From Lucinisca nassula (lineage: Eukaryota > Mollusca > Bivalvia > Lucinida > Lucinidae), in assembly GCA_963580285.1 (NCBI GenBank), contig OY757025.1, positions 115,943,900 to 116,007,899 of the forward strand: DNA of 64,000 bases. The letters run 5' to 3'. The position numbers and the translations under genes are program-made. Under the pieces are notes generated by a model. That model saw only the letters and a list, made by a program, of their open reading frames with translations. It was not told where the DNA came from and did not search any database. Positions 10,785 to 21,275 of this stretch are shown here, in pieces; the first letter of the stretch is position 1; every line of letters starts with the position of its first letter.

Positions 10785-10814
<30 letters not shown>
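10257..10814. repeat. GA/TC microsatellites fused to SINE C pieces
   Basis: GA runs fill 10257-10288, about 10370-10429 and 10507-10596, and a TC run fills about 10746-10814. Between the first three lie two copies of a segment of about 75 bp (TTTTTACATCCCA, GGTTATACGGAGATGG, GACTCATCTGAA, AGAAGCC) that matches the 3' part of SINE C. The open frames of repeated Arg-Glu or Leu-Ser here are artefacts of the microsatellite. Confidence 0.85.
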
Positions 10815-10815
<1 letters not shown>

Positions 10816-10943
10816 TATACACACACGGGTACATACGCCACACAAAACGACGAAACGAGACTGAGGGTTATTAGTTAGAAAGAAAACCAGTAGTATGAGG
10901 CCTTTGAATCGATTCAGATGACGTAATGTTCAAGTCAAACTGA

Positions 10944-11082
10944 ATGGACGGTCCGCTTCGCACCGCGGTTCCTGGACAGGCTTAGATCCATGCACTAAGC
11001 GGTTTACCAGTACTAGTGTGCGGGCCAGATTCAGCTCTGCGTGCAGCCCATATATTTCTTCAAGCCCCTATGGGCGGGGACC
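10944..11082 (-). mobile_element. SINE A 5' fragment, minus strand
   Basis: It matches the head half of family A (GGACGGTCCGCTTCGCACCG to CAAGCCCCTATGGGCGGGG). The 3' half is absent, and a short deletion removes GGAAGCATCAT. Confidence 0.65.
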
Positions 11083-11129
11083 GTGTCATTATGATGACTT
11101 TACATGTGTGTGTATAGGTACAGTGCACA

Positions 11130-11210
11130 CGGCCCCCGCCCATCGGGGCTTGAAGAAATAGATGGGCTGCATGATACTTCCACGCAATGCTAAAACTATG
11201 GGGCGCCGGT
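11130..11210 (+). mobile_element. SINE A head fragment
   Basis: GGCCCCCGCCCATCGGGGCT to TTCCACGCAATGC is the first ~75 bp of family A. It breaks off just before the palindromic minisatellite. Confidence 0.65.
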
Positions 11211-11221
11211 TTACTATTTAA

Positions 11222-11440
11222 TCCGTATTTATAGATATCCATAATTATTTATGGATATCCATCAATCGAATTATGGATATCATTAATTTAGATCGAAATA
11301 TGGATTTCCATAAATCAAATTATGGATATCCTTTATTCGAATTATGGATATCCATTATTCTGCTGAATTATGGATATCCATTATTCGGCTGAATCATGGA
11401 TATCCATAAATCGAATTATGTATATCCATAATTCTCCTCT
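11222..11440. repeat. Palindromic minisatellite, ~22-bp unit, array 1
   Basis: Units of the form AATTATGGATATCCATAAAT, each self-complementary and centred on GATATC, are repeated about ten times with small changes (some read TTAGATCG or CTGCTG between units). A second array of the same unit is at 12130-12325. Confidence 0.85.
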
Positions 11441-11682
11441 GCAAATACTCCTAATGAATAATGACTCCTCCCTTTACAAAAAAACTCGACTATTCCCGAC
11501 AAGTTTCCGATTTAGGTGTGTAATAAAAGCCAGGATGGAGGTGGATGTAATGTAGGGTAGGCTTAGTTGTGGCCTATGTTGTGGAAGAGATATGTTTTGT
11601 TTGACGTCGCACCCCTTTGTTTGGACAGGCTTAGACCTTCTTAACGGTTTACCAGTACGCATAGCTAATGCAGCAACGCCCC

Positions 11683-11980
11683 CGCCTATCGGGGCTTGAA
11701 GAAATATATGGGCTACATGATGCTTCCACGCAGAGCCAAAAAAGACTCGCGCACGAGTACTGGTAAACCGCTGAGAGGATCTAAGCCTGCCCAGGCAAAG
11801 CGGTGTGAGTCGGCAAGTCCATGCTTATAAACCCTATTGGTTTCATATGGCGGCAGGGCTTGAGATGTCATTTCATCTCAATGTCGGGTAAAAGTCCCAC
11901 AAAAAATTGAAGCAACATCTCCGAAATGACCTTTACAGTGTTGACAGGGACGGTAAACCTAAAAATCAAACAAACAAAGC
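11683..11980 (+). mobile_element. SINE A copy
   Basis: Full-length copy from CGCCCCCGCCTATCGGGGCT to the tail ACCTAAAAATCAAACAAACA. A minus-strand head fragment of another copy (CAAGCCCCAATGGGCGGGGG) follows at 11985-12026, and a central fragment precedes it at 11625-11660. Confidence 0.7.
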
Positions 11981-12129
11981 TCATGCAGCCAAATCTATTT
12001 CTCCAAGCCCCAATGGGCGGGGGCCAGGAGATATATCTGAGTCTGCTGCTCAAGTAGAGCATTATATGGATATATGTTGTGCATTTCCTAAAAGCATGCA
12101 TGGATTGCCTGTTTGGATCATCATAATCA

Positions 12130-12325
12130 TACGCCCGAATTATGGATATCCATAAATCAGAGGAATAATGGATATCCATAAATCAGAGGAATAATGGATA
12201 TCTATAAATCGAATTATGGATATCCATATATCGAATTATAGATATTCATAAATCGAATTATGGATATCCATAAACCGATCTGAATTAATGATATCCATTA
12301 ATCGAATATTGGATATCCATAATTC
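12130..12325. repeat. Palindromic minisatellite, array 2
   Basis: About nine units of TTATGGATATCCATAAATCG type with variants (AGAGGAATAATGG, GATATTCATAAATCG). It lies about 700 bp from array 1, with SINE A copies between. Confidence 0.85.
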
Positions 12326-13405
12326 TAACATGACGTTAACGTTTTTCCCATTGATTTTTTTGGTTTGATTTGAGGTTTAACGTCCCCGTCAACACTGTAA
12401 AAGGTCATTTTGGAGACGTTGCTTCCAATTTTGTGGGACTTTTACCCGACATTGAGACGAAATGACATCTCAAGCCCTGTCGCCCAATGAAACCAAAAGG
12501 GTTTACTAACATGGACGGTCCGCCTCGCACCGCTGTTCCTGGACAGGCTTAGATCCTCTAAGCGGTTTACCAGTACTACTGTGCGGGCCGGATTCAGCTC
12601 TGCGTGGAAGCATCATGCAGCCCATATATTTCTTCAAGCCCCTATGGGCGTTTTTCCCATTGAACCCAGTGGAAACGTCAGCGTTTGCAAATATGCGATA
12701 ATTCACGTCGTCAACGTGGTGCGTGCAATTTGGCGTCATCGTGACGTTGCATGTAAACATTTCCTTCTGTCGACATCCGCTGCAAAATAGTCCCCAAGAT
12801 AACGCTTTGTTACTACTGTATTTCAGTTTAGCATCATGTTAGAATCGAAATAATTTCCACGCACCCGGTGTGTTATCGTGATTAACACACGGTGTTGTCG
12901 GGCAGATGCGAATATTAATTCACTCCGGCTTCGCCGTCGTGAATTAACATTTCGCAATCTGCCCTCCAACACCGTGTGTTAATCACGATAACACACGGTA
13001 CGTGGAGATTATTTCTTAATTCTAACATGACGTTAACGTTTTTCCCATTGAACCCAGTGGAAACGTCAGCGTTTGCAAATATGCGATAATTCACGTCGTC
13101 AACGTGGTGCGTGCAATTTGGCGTCATCGTGACGTTGCATGTAAACATTTCCTTCTGTCGACATCCGCTGCAAAATAGTCCCCAATATAACGCTTTGTTA
13201 CTACTGTATTTCAGTTTAGCATCATGTTAGAATCGAAATAATTTCCACGCACCCGGTGTGTTATCGTGATTAACACACGGTGTTGTCGGGCAGATGCGAA
13301 TATTAATTCACTCCGGCTTCGCCGTCGTGAATTAATATTTCGCAATCTGCCCTCCAACACCGTGTGTTAATCACGATAACACACGGTACGTGGAGATTAT
13401 TTAAG
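12321..13405. repeat. Tandem duplication of a hairpin element, unit ~388 bp
   Basis: Two near-identical copies both start AATTCTAACATGACGTTAAC, at 12321 and 13018. Each includes a large hairpin whose arms hold GTGTGTTATCGTGATTAACA (about 12860-13005 and 13245-13392). Copy 1 is interrupted by a SINE A at 12355-12649 and copy 2 is not. Subtracting the SINE and its target duplication gives a period of 388 bp. Confidence 0.85.
12355..12649 (-). mobile_element. SINE A insertion with known empty site
   Basis: A 295-bp family A copy in minus orientation, from an A-rich tail (TTTTTTGGTTTGATTTGAGG on plus) to the head CCCCTATGGGC. It is flanked by GTTTTTCCCATTGA at 12341-12354 and 12650-12663. The sister repeat has this word once, at about 13038-13051, with continuous flanks: the pre-insertion site. 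Confidence 0.85.
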
Positions 13406-13419
13406 AAATAGATCCGCTC

Positions 13420-13567
13420 TAGCTGTGATTTGTTGAGTAATAAATCACAGTTTGGAGGTCAGTTGTAAAGTAGACCAAATCACAAGCGCGTAGCGCGCGT
13501 GATTTGTCTACTTACAACTGACCGACAAACTGTGATTTATTACTCAACAAATCACAGACTAGAGCTG
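13420..13567. repeat. Large hairpin with CTGTGATTTGTTGAGTAATA arms
   Basis: The left arm (CTCTAGCTGTGATTTGTTGA, CAGTTGTAAAGTAGAC) pairs with the right arm (GTCTACTTACAACTG, TCAACAAATCACAG, CTAGAG) around a GCGCGTAGCGCGCG centre. Related CTGTGATTTGTTGCAGAATA lies at 13800. It is probably a MITE directly next to the duplicated hairpins. Confidence 0.75.
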
Positions 13568-14169
13568 GTCTATTTCGATTCTAACACGCTGAATTCGGCA
13601 ATAATGTTGTTGTTTCCTTCAAAATCTCTCAACCTTTCGCCATTGTTAGAAGAAATCCCGCTAAAATTATCGACTGAAACACATGTATTTATATCTTCGA
13701 TGCGAGAAAATGACGTTACACCGTCTAACTTCAAGGAAATCGACTAGTGACGTCATAAATTTGCAGTTTTTAATGACGTCAGTCGTCACGCTCTTCCGAG
13801 CTGTGATTTGTTGCAGAATAAAACACAGTTATTTTCCATTGCCTATATAGGCGCGCTGTGTTAGAATTCTTAAATGACGTCCACTTCGAAACACGATTTC
13901 GGCTTAAAACGACGTCATCCACCCAACTCGTCCTTTTTCGCGTGACGAGTCACAATTAAAGATAAACAACTACAGCAAAATTAGTTAGTATACAAATAAT
14001 GTGCATGAAGACTGTTATCCATAGACTGTGGCTATTTTATAAAGACGCAGAAACCAGCCACTGTCTTTCGGCAAACAGACCCATGTGAGATGCTGCAGAC
14101 TGCCGTCTGATCAGGGTCCACACTATTTGATTAAATTCTTGGTTAAACGAAACAGCGTAAGTATCAGTG

Positions 14170-14715
14170 TAAGTCTCACGTCGTGTCTAGTGAGCAGCAG
14201 GACGCGGGTTCGAAATCTGTTGCGGTCGGCAGCATTCTTTCATGACGGACTAATCTTGAAATCTTCCGGGGCCCCCGCCCATCGGGCCCTGACGAATTAG
14301 ACTAGGCTGCATATCAAATTCTTCCACGCAGAGCTGAAACCGACTGCACATGAGTACATGTGTACTTGTTAACTGCTAAGATGTTATAAGGCTGCTCAGG
14401 AAAAGTGGTGCGAGTCGGACCGCCCATGCATATAAACCCTATTGGTTTCATTGAGCGGCAGGGCTTGAGAAGTCATTTCATCTCAATATCGGGTAAAAGT
14501 CTCACAAAATTGGAAGCAACTTCTCAAGAGTTACCTATACAGTGTTGACGGGGACGTAAAACCTCATTCAAATAAACAAAATTTCATGGTCATTCTCTCC
14601 CTTCTGCTGTTTCAAGAAGGGCAGTTGGCAGATTCAGGTGAAAGTATGTACATGCTTCCCGTAAAGTGTGGAAAATGACCTAAATTGCGTTTGCATCGGT
14701 CGTTGAAAACAAACA
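14170..14715 (+). mobile_element. SINE B split by a SINE A
   Basis: The tRNA-derived part (GGACGCGGGTTCG, GTCGGCAGCATTCTTTC) ends at 14267 in TTGAAATCTT. The next part of family B (CATGGTCATTCTCTCCCTTC, TTTCAAGAAGGGCAG) resumes at 14585. A SINE A fills the gap, so B is the older insertion. Confidence 0.65.
14268..14578 (+). mobile_element. SINE A copy nested in SINE B
   Basis: Head GGCCCCCGCCCATCGGGCCC, centre GTACTTGTTAACTGCTAAGA, tail GGGGACGTAAAACCTCATTC with A-rich end AAATAAACAAA. Confidence 0.7.
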
Positions 14716-14764
14716 AGCTAAATTTTACCTACTGTTGACAAGTATAGGTGCTTTCAATTTGACC

Positions 14765-14960
14765 CTCTTTAAGATGCCAAGAAAAAAACTTCACCTGAAA
14801 ATGCCTACGGTTTAGGTCGTCTGCTTCCCATTCTTGACAACTTATGTAATCCTGATCAAACTGCTCATTGAATCTGTCTTATCCGGGTCCACATTGTTTG
14901 CAACAATTACTTTAATAGTACCCAACAGACAACAAAGCAGACGACAATTGTTGCTGATAT
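14765..14960. mobile_element. MITE R, copy 1
   Basis: AAGATGCCAAGAAAAAAACT at the left; CAGACAACAAAGCAGACGAC at the right; an internal degenerate AAACTGCTC...CACATTGTTTGC hairpin. Relatives lie at 20526-20760, 30545-30830 and 44215-44380. Confidence 0.5.
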
Positions 14961-15204
14961 CTTTGGTATCGATTACGGGATACAGACGAAATAATCCGTA
15001 GCCCGTTGGCGGGCCTTAAACGCGTAAGCTATATATAGACTCAAACACAAAAAGACAAAAATTGTACTGAATATGTTGTACTCATAATGCGTTTTAACGA
15101 GTACCCATAATCTACGCAATGGAGCAGAGCTACCAACCGCTTGCTATCAGTTTATCAGATAACCAGTACAAGGCAAAGACCAGAGACAGTATGCTAATAC
15201 TGTA

Positions 15205-15420
15205 TAACAAAGGTCTAAAAGGTGCTTCAAGCATTCAAACCCTCAGCTAGAAGGTGTAGAAATCACCATTCAATGGCGTTCAAGAAATGCCATTCACAAA
15301 AACCATTCTTCCCTCAGGCCATTAGAGATTGGAATGCTCTTCCCGATCCGAAAATTTCCACGGCTCAAGGTGTTGAGGATAATGTTGAGACTAGCTTCCT
15401 GTATCACGGGTCCTATATAT
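15205..15420 (+). pseudogene. LINE RT C-terminal fragment
   Basis: Translation gives FKPSARRCRNHHSMAFKKCH followed by FFPQAIRDWNALPDP, the typical end of a CR1/jockey-type ORF2 (FFPRTIxxWNxLP). The same family lies inverted at 56830-57510. There is no RT core here. Confidence 0.6.
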
Positions 15421-15539
15421 AGTGTATGAAGATCATTGGTCGTAGTATCACCATTCTGACTCGGATAGCAATATTTACCGTTTCTTTGTACAGGCGTGAA
15501 TCAGTCGTTATCAAAATGGGAAACATAAAGGCTAAAACT

Positions 15540-15985
15540 ACGTCTTCAGTCAAATCTATGGAACGCCCTGGCTGTCTTACGGGGATAAAATTCATTATGT
15601 TTGGTGGTTGTCCTATTATATGCTGTGATAAAAACAATATATGTAGTGGTTAATCTAGTATATGTAGTAGAAACATCATTATTTTCGGTGGTAAAACCTG
15701 TATATGCTGTAGTATTTTTGTTATATGCGGTAGTATTTTTGTTATATGCGGTAGTATTTTTGTTATATGCGGTAGTATTTCTATTATATGCTGCGGTATA
15801 TTTATTATTTGCTGTAGTATTTTAATATATGCTGTAGTATTTTATTATACGTTGTGGATACTCATTATTTGCTGTAATATTTTTATTATATGCTGTGGTC
15901 ACAGTTTGAATTGTTATATGCAGTAGATTCGTCTTTATCTTGGGTGCAAAATGTTATTATCCTGATGAGATCATGCGTATGCATT
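15540..15985 (+). repeat. Repeat Y with 21-bp minisatellite, copy 1
   Basis: It starts CCCTGGCTGTCTTACGGGGA and ends CTTTATCTTGGGTGCAAAAT. From 15700 to about 15870, units of TTGTTATATGCGGTAGTATT are repeated about eight times. Read on the minus strand the unit is Thr-Thr-Ala-Tyr-Asn-Lys-like. An inverted copy is at 18695-19130, where the minisatellite is much shorter. Confidence 0.7.
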
Positions 15986-15998
15986 CGTAACCTACCAA

Positions 15999-16291
15999 GG
16001 CCCCCGCCCATAGGGGCTTGAAGAAATATATGGGCTGCATGATGCTTCCATGCAGAGCTGAATCCAGCCAGCACACTAGTACTGGTAACCGCTTAGAGGA
16101 TCTAAGCCTGTCCAGGAACCGTGGTGCGAGGCGGACCGTCCATGCTTATAAACCCTATTGGTTTCATTGGGCGACAGTGCTTGAGAAGTCATTTCATCTT
16201 AATGTAGGGTAAAAGTCCCACAAAATTGGAAGCAATGTCTCCAAAATGACCTTTACAGTGTTGACGGGGACGTTAAACCTCAAATCAACCA
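15999..16291 (+). mobile_element. SINE A copy with 14-bp target duplication
   Basis: A complete copy, head GGCCCCCGCCCATAGGGGCT to tail GACGTTAAACCTCAAATCAA. TCGTAACCTACCAA occurs at 15985-15998 and 16292-16305. Confidence 0.8.
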
Positions 16292-16309
16292 TCGTAACCT
16301 ACCAACCGA

Positions 16310-16950
16310 AAAAAAAAAGAAAAAAAAGAAGAAGGCGGCTAAGAGAGCTCACCGTTTGAATAGACCTCCTTTTATAACTCCGTTTTTCTAGTTTGGTATA
16401 CACCGGTACTCTATACTCTGTCATTGTGGCCTCCTCTATTAAGCAAGCAATCTGGTTTAAGCAAGCACGCCTTTTGTTCCCAAATATGTTCACCTGTATT
16501 AGCAAGCACCTGTATATGCAAGCAATTTTGATTATCCCATAGGTGCTTTTAGGTTGGAAGAGCACTGATCTTTATGCCCTTTCTGGAGATTGTTTTTTTT
16601 TTTTTTTTTTTTCATCATGTTTTAACTGATTCGTTGACTAGCTACTAGTTTGGTAATAAAAATCTGATCGTTTTTTTTTTTTTTGGTATTTTTATTGTAA
16701 AAAAAAAATTATCACCTTCTTAGTGATGGCAAGTCTATTTGGTAGAGTCTCAAATCTTAGGATTAAAATTGTGCCAGAGAGACTAGACTAGCTAAACTTT
16801 TATACACTGTTCATTTTAGTGCAAAAGATTATTTTAATTCCATATCATTCATTTTAAAGCCTAGTGGCTAGGCTAATTGATTGGCTACTGTCTTTTTTTC
16901 TCAACTTATTGGCATATGTGCTAATTTTAAATCTGCAAATGCTCAATGAA
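16310..16950. other. Stretch without recognised gene
   Basis: AT-rich, with homopolymer T runs near 16588, 16672 and an A run near 16700. AAGCAAGCAATCTGG and AGCAAGCACGCC are loosely repeated at 16440-16530. No exon or known element seen. Confidence 0.4.
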
Positions 16951-16954
16951 AGCT

Positions 16955-18140
16955 GCTCAAAGGCCTTTTCTGTGTTGATCTGGACGCACACAACAAGTTG
17001 TACTTGACGGCCAAGCGTCGGATCCAGTTCCTGTTTTGTCCGGTGTCCCACATGGTTCGGTACTTGGACCGGTCCTTTTCTTGATATTTATTAACGATCT
17101 TCCTGATGATATCAGGTCATCTGTTCGCTTGTTTGCTGATGATTGTGTTTTGTATATGAATATATATACTTCTTCTGACTGTCTTATCTTACAAGATGAC
17201 CTGGATAGCCTAGCGGGTTGGGAGGCCGATTGGCAAATGAAGGTCAATGTGGCCAAATGTCATTCAATGAGGGTGTCACGGCACCCTCCAGACAAGCAGA
17301 TTAAATTCAACTACTCATTACATCAGCATACTTCGGAACATGTCCAATCCGCAAAATATCTTGGTATCACCATTACTGATAATCTTGATTGGGGTCAACA
17401 TATTTCTGAGATTACCTCTAAAGCAACTAGGTCATTGGGGTTTCTTAGACGCAATTTGGCTTTTGCACCTAGGCAGACAAAGGATGTTGCATACAAAACC
17501 TTGGTTAGACCTCAACTAGAGTATGCATCACCTGTTTGGCATCCCCATGTTAAAACTTAGGTTCAACAGGTTGAGAAGGTTCAGAGGACGGCTGCCCGAT
17601 GGACCTGCAGGCGATGGCGGAACAGAAGTAGTGTTGGTGAAATGCTCGATGAGCTGGAGTGGCCATCGTTGGAGGCCCGTCGCGAGCAGTCCTCTTTAAC
17701 CTTCTTTTATAAGATTCACTCTGACACGGTGTCTCTTAAGTAAGATAAATACTTGACCCCTGTGACTACTTCAACTCAAACAAGGGCATCAAAACTAAAC
17801 AACAGTCAATATCGTAGTTACCAGGCCTATAGTGATGCCCTGAAGAATTCTTTCTTCCCTAGAACTATTCCTCAGTGGAACAGTCTTCCCTCCTCTGTGG
17901 TAAATGCCAAAACTGCAGAGGAGTTCAAAGCCCGCATGGTGTAGATTGGGATCCAAAGGTGTGAGTTTTAGTACACCTTTCAGAGGTGTACTAAAACGGA
18001 TTGTAAATAGTTTTAAGAACTCATCCAGTGGGTTTTTTTTTTTTTTTTTTTTGGCTAAACTCTAAATTTAGCGCACCACCCAACTGAGGTAATGGCCAAG
18101 TATGACCGACTCAGTATATGAAGATAGATAGAAAACTGGA
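16955..18140 (+). pseudogene. 5'-truncated CR1-like LINE
   Basis: The open part (17036-17560) encodes RT motifs GVPHGSVLGPVLFLIFINDL, RLFADDCVLYM (catalytic FADD), AKYLGITITDNLDWGQH and LGFLRRNL. After an in-frame TAG at 17558 the ORF continues with VEKVQRTAARW and LDELEWPSLEARR, has a second stop near 17740, and ends in FFPRTIPQWNSLPSSVV (stop 17942). The 3' region holds a T run at 18033-18052, then CAGTATATGAAGATAGATAG, a short GATA tail typical of CR1-clade elements. The 5' end is cut near 16955, before the endonuclease. It is dead on two stops. Confidence 0.8.
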
Positions 18141-18351
18141 AAGTCAAACAAATTGAATTCTCCATTTGGACTAGTTTTACAGCTGACAGAGTCGATCAAG
18201 CCATCAGTGCTTCTAGAAACTTTTAAGCTGATTTATGCTTTCCAGCTACAGGAATTTTGTAATAACCAATACTTGAGGATATTTTGGATTCGTGTTTGAG
18301 ACTGATTACTGCAGTATAGTTACTATAGTAGATACATAAATAATACAATGC

Positions 18352-18577
18352 TTAACCCATTTAGTACCGGAAACCCCTAAAGGGGTACTTTGACAAACAG
18401 TGCAGGCCCAGATCAAATGCCGCAGAATGCAGCGTCTGATCAGGGCCTACACTGTTTGCAAAAAGTTCAGCTATTTTCCTAATAGATTTGAAGAAAACAC
18501 AACCTGACACCCCTAAATTTTGAAATGGACTCATGCTATATCTAAGGAGAAAGATTCCATTTGGTACAAAAAGGGTT
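18352..18577. mobile_element. MITE M, copy 2
   Basis: Terminal words TTAACCCATTTAGTACC and GGTACAAAAAGGGTT are inverted. The internal hairpin AAACAGTGCAGGCCCAGATC / GATCAGGGCCTACACTGTTT is followed by CCCCTAAATTTTGAAATGGA. Very similar to 23774-23993 and 26102-26332. Confidence 0.75.
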
Positions 18578-18694
18578 TTTTTGCATTTCAACTAGGATAG
18601 ATAACTCTTTCTGTATAATGCAACTGCAACAAAAGCACCACTGTACTTGGTACGGGGTTTTACCGCGGCAATTTATCTTCGGTACTTTTCGAGT

Positions 18695-19130
18695 AGTTCA
18701 CGAAGGCATCCGATTGATCTCATCATGATAATAAAGTTTGCACCCAAGATAAAGATTTATCTACTGCACGTAATGACATTACCAGTGAATATAATGACGT
18801 GACTACCTCAAATAAAGAGAGAGTGTGAAAGGACCGAACATAGGAACAAAAGCACTCAATATAATGGAAAAAGCACTGCACCAACTGATGAAAACACCGA
18901 ATAGCAAGAAATATCTACTATAGATAATGGAAAAAGCAGAACATATAACACTGAAACCACAGCATATAATAAAATTACTACAGCGTATACACCGTTTTAC
19001 CACCGAAAATAATGAGGTTTCCACTACATATACTAGATTAACCACTACATATACTGTTTTTATCACAGCATATAATAGGAAAACCACCAAACATAATGAA
19101 TTTCATCCCCGTAAGACAGCCAGGGCATTC
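18695..19130 (-). repeat. Repeat Y, inverted copy 2
   Basis: On the minus strand it reads as copy 1, from GGCTGTCTTACGGGGATGAA to CTTTATCTTGGGTGCAAACT. The plus-strand frame at 18990-19110 gives Thr-rich TTENNEVSTTYTRLTTTYT, hinting that Y once contained coding sequence; no start or domain supports this. Confidence 0.6.
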
Positions 19131-19169
19131 CATACAAATCAGCAGGAAACATGCAGGCAGTGATAATCG

Positions 19170-19660
19170 CAGCTGATCGTACAAAGAAAAAAACGAAGCT
19201 AGCAGCTAATCGTACAGTCGCCAACAGGATAGGCCCTGGACAAAGAGGTTATTATTTTGATGGCAGGAATATATAACAAGCAAACGGGTATTGAGTTATG
19301 CTGATTTATAACCGTATTTGGCTTTCGCTAATTTAATACATGTCTAAACTGACCACAAGACAGACAAAATGTAAAATAGTAACGATCGCCGCAATCGAGG
19401 ATGAGATAAATCACTGATGCAGCATCATAATCGTTTTGTTGTGAAGAACAGGACGCATTATGATTGCAAATCGAAGCATATTTGAAAGGAAACGCCTCTT
19501 ACCTTCCAAAACATGTGTTCAACAAAAGTGTCATTAATGAATTTTATTGATTTTTTGTATTATTTATAAATATCATGTAAAGCAGCTAACGATTTTTGGG
19601 CGTACAGTAGCCGCAGCTTCCGATTTCAGATACTGTACGATGGTCAACTGTGCTGATTGG
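19170..19660 (-). repeat. Repeat X, inverted copy 2
   Basis: Complement of 6220-6720 (AGCAGCTAATCGTACAGTCG at the left, TACTGTACGATGGTCAACTG at the right). It is directly adjacent to repeat Y here but not at the other locus. Confidence 0.6.
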
Positions 19661-19984
19661 GACTGAGGAGGAGATCACGTGAATTATTTTTGTAGTACTG
19701 ACCCTTTGCATTTTCTTGCAATTCAATCCTGTTGCATAGCTTCAGAACAATGTATTCTAATGTTTTGAATTTTCACATATGGATTCCTGATCAAGAAATA
19801 GTTGAGCCGTATTCTTATCCGACTTATCTCCAATTTTTAAGTTTTTTTTTTTAAATAAAATGACATTGAAATCTCGTCAGCAAGATATTTGAAAAAGTAT
19901 TTGAGATAGAGCCTTGATATTTAGTATACTGATTGGGACTGAATAGGAGATCACCTGGTTAAATTTTCAACCTTTATCTTCAAT

Positions 19985-20160
19985 GAACCACCTGCCCACT
20001 TCAACCTTCATTTATAAGATACACTCTGACACAGACTCTGATACTCTTAACATCTGTGACTAGTTCAACTCAATCAGGGGCATCGGTATTAAACACCAAA
20101 CATTTCCGAAGGTATACATATACCAGGTCCATAATCCATAGTGATGCCCAAAAATTTCTA
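19985..20160 (+). pseudogene. LINE ORF2 C-terminal fragment
   Basis: TTCATTTATAAGATACACTC and CTGTGACTAGTTCAACTCAA match the 17700-17850 part of the CR1-like LINE, with deletions. Confidence 0.5.
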
Positions 20161-20525
20161 TTTGAATTGTGGCTCTTTGATATTTTGGGCCATTTAATCT
20201 TGTTGCTGTCTTGGACATTGAAATCGTGTTCTTTATTATTAGCATTTTATATTATCTTCATGGGCAAACATATGATCGGGGGCATAGTGTTTTACAAACA
20301 CAATTTCTAGTTCTTATAAGAGGATCTTATATGAGAGATAATTTCATCGAAAATGACCATGATTGTCCTGAAAATAAGCGAAACCTTTTAGACTTGTTTT
20401 TCAAGAACAATTACTTTTCTTATCTCATCTGAAATTTATTGTCTTGTTTGTTAAGTCTTTAGAGTACCACGGCCTTATCCATATACATCCTCTAGCATGT
20501 GCATGCGTTGACATTTTAACACATA

Positions 20526-20760
20526 AGATGCCAATCACAACAGTTGTCGTCTGATGGTTACTTTAAAAAGTCATTTCGGAGAACAGTGTGAGCGCAAATC
20601 AAACTGCTCCTTTGATCAGGATTCACACTGTTTGCCTATGTGCAAAAATACATTTAAATGTTGGACCGAATATGCAGCAGACGACATAAACAGACAACAT
20701 TTTCCAACGCAGTTTTTCATGGCATCTAAAATCTTTCCTTTAAAAGCAGAATTCTACTGA
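20526..20760. mobile_element. MITE R, copy 2
   Basis: It begins AAGATGCCAATCACAACAGT, contains a hairpin AACTGCTCCTTTGATCAGGA near CACACTGTTTGCC, then GCAGCAGACGACATAAACAG. Related to 30545-30830 in the opposite sense. Confidence 0.5.
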
Positions 20761-20837
20761 AAATGGAGATAAAAGAATTCGGGAAAGAGCTGTGAATTGG
20801 ACAGCAATTGTGGTCTGCTTTGACGGCTGCTGGTTAC

Positions 20838-21125
20838 TTCGTTTGATTTAAGGTTTAATGTCCCCGTAAACACTATTGTAGTCATTTTGGAGACGTTGCT
20901 TCCAGGTTTGTGAAGCTTTTACCCAACATTGAAATGAAATGATATCTCAAGCTCTGCCGCCCAAAGAAACCAATAGGGTTTATATGCAGTAATGGTCCAA
21001 CTCGCATCACTTTGCTTGGACATGCTTAGACCTTCTAAGCGGTTTACCAGTACTCATGTGAGGTTGGTTTCATCTCTGCATGGAAGTACTATTCAGTCCA
21101 ATCTATTTCTCCAAGCCCAGATAGG
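20838..21125 (-). mobile_element. SINE A copy, minus strand
   Basis: Tail GTTTGATTTAAGGTTTAATG on the left; head CTCCAAGCCCAGATAGGCG on the right. More diverged than most copies. Confidence 0.7.
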
Positions 21126-21275
21126 CGAATTACTTATCAAATTGTTACACACAGTGTAGACACAGATCAGGAGCAGTCTGATCAGGATAAACGTTGTTTG
21201 CCTGTACACAAAATTATGTTTGAACAGTTTGTTAGGAGATTCAGCAGACGGCATAAACATAGTTTTTATTTACAG

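Noticed and set aside
10216..10845. Open frames of repeated Arg-Glu and Leu-Ser
   Set aside because: They are translations of GA/TC microsatellites.
13499..13747. ORF of 82 residues inside the hairpin cluster
   Set aside because: It starts in one arm of a palindromic repeat and has no domain.
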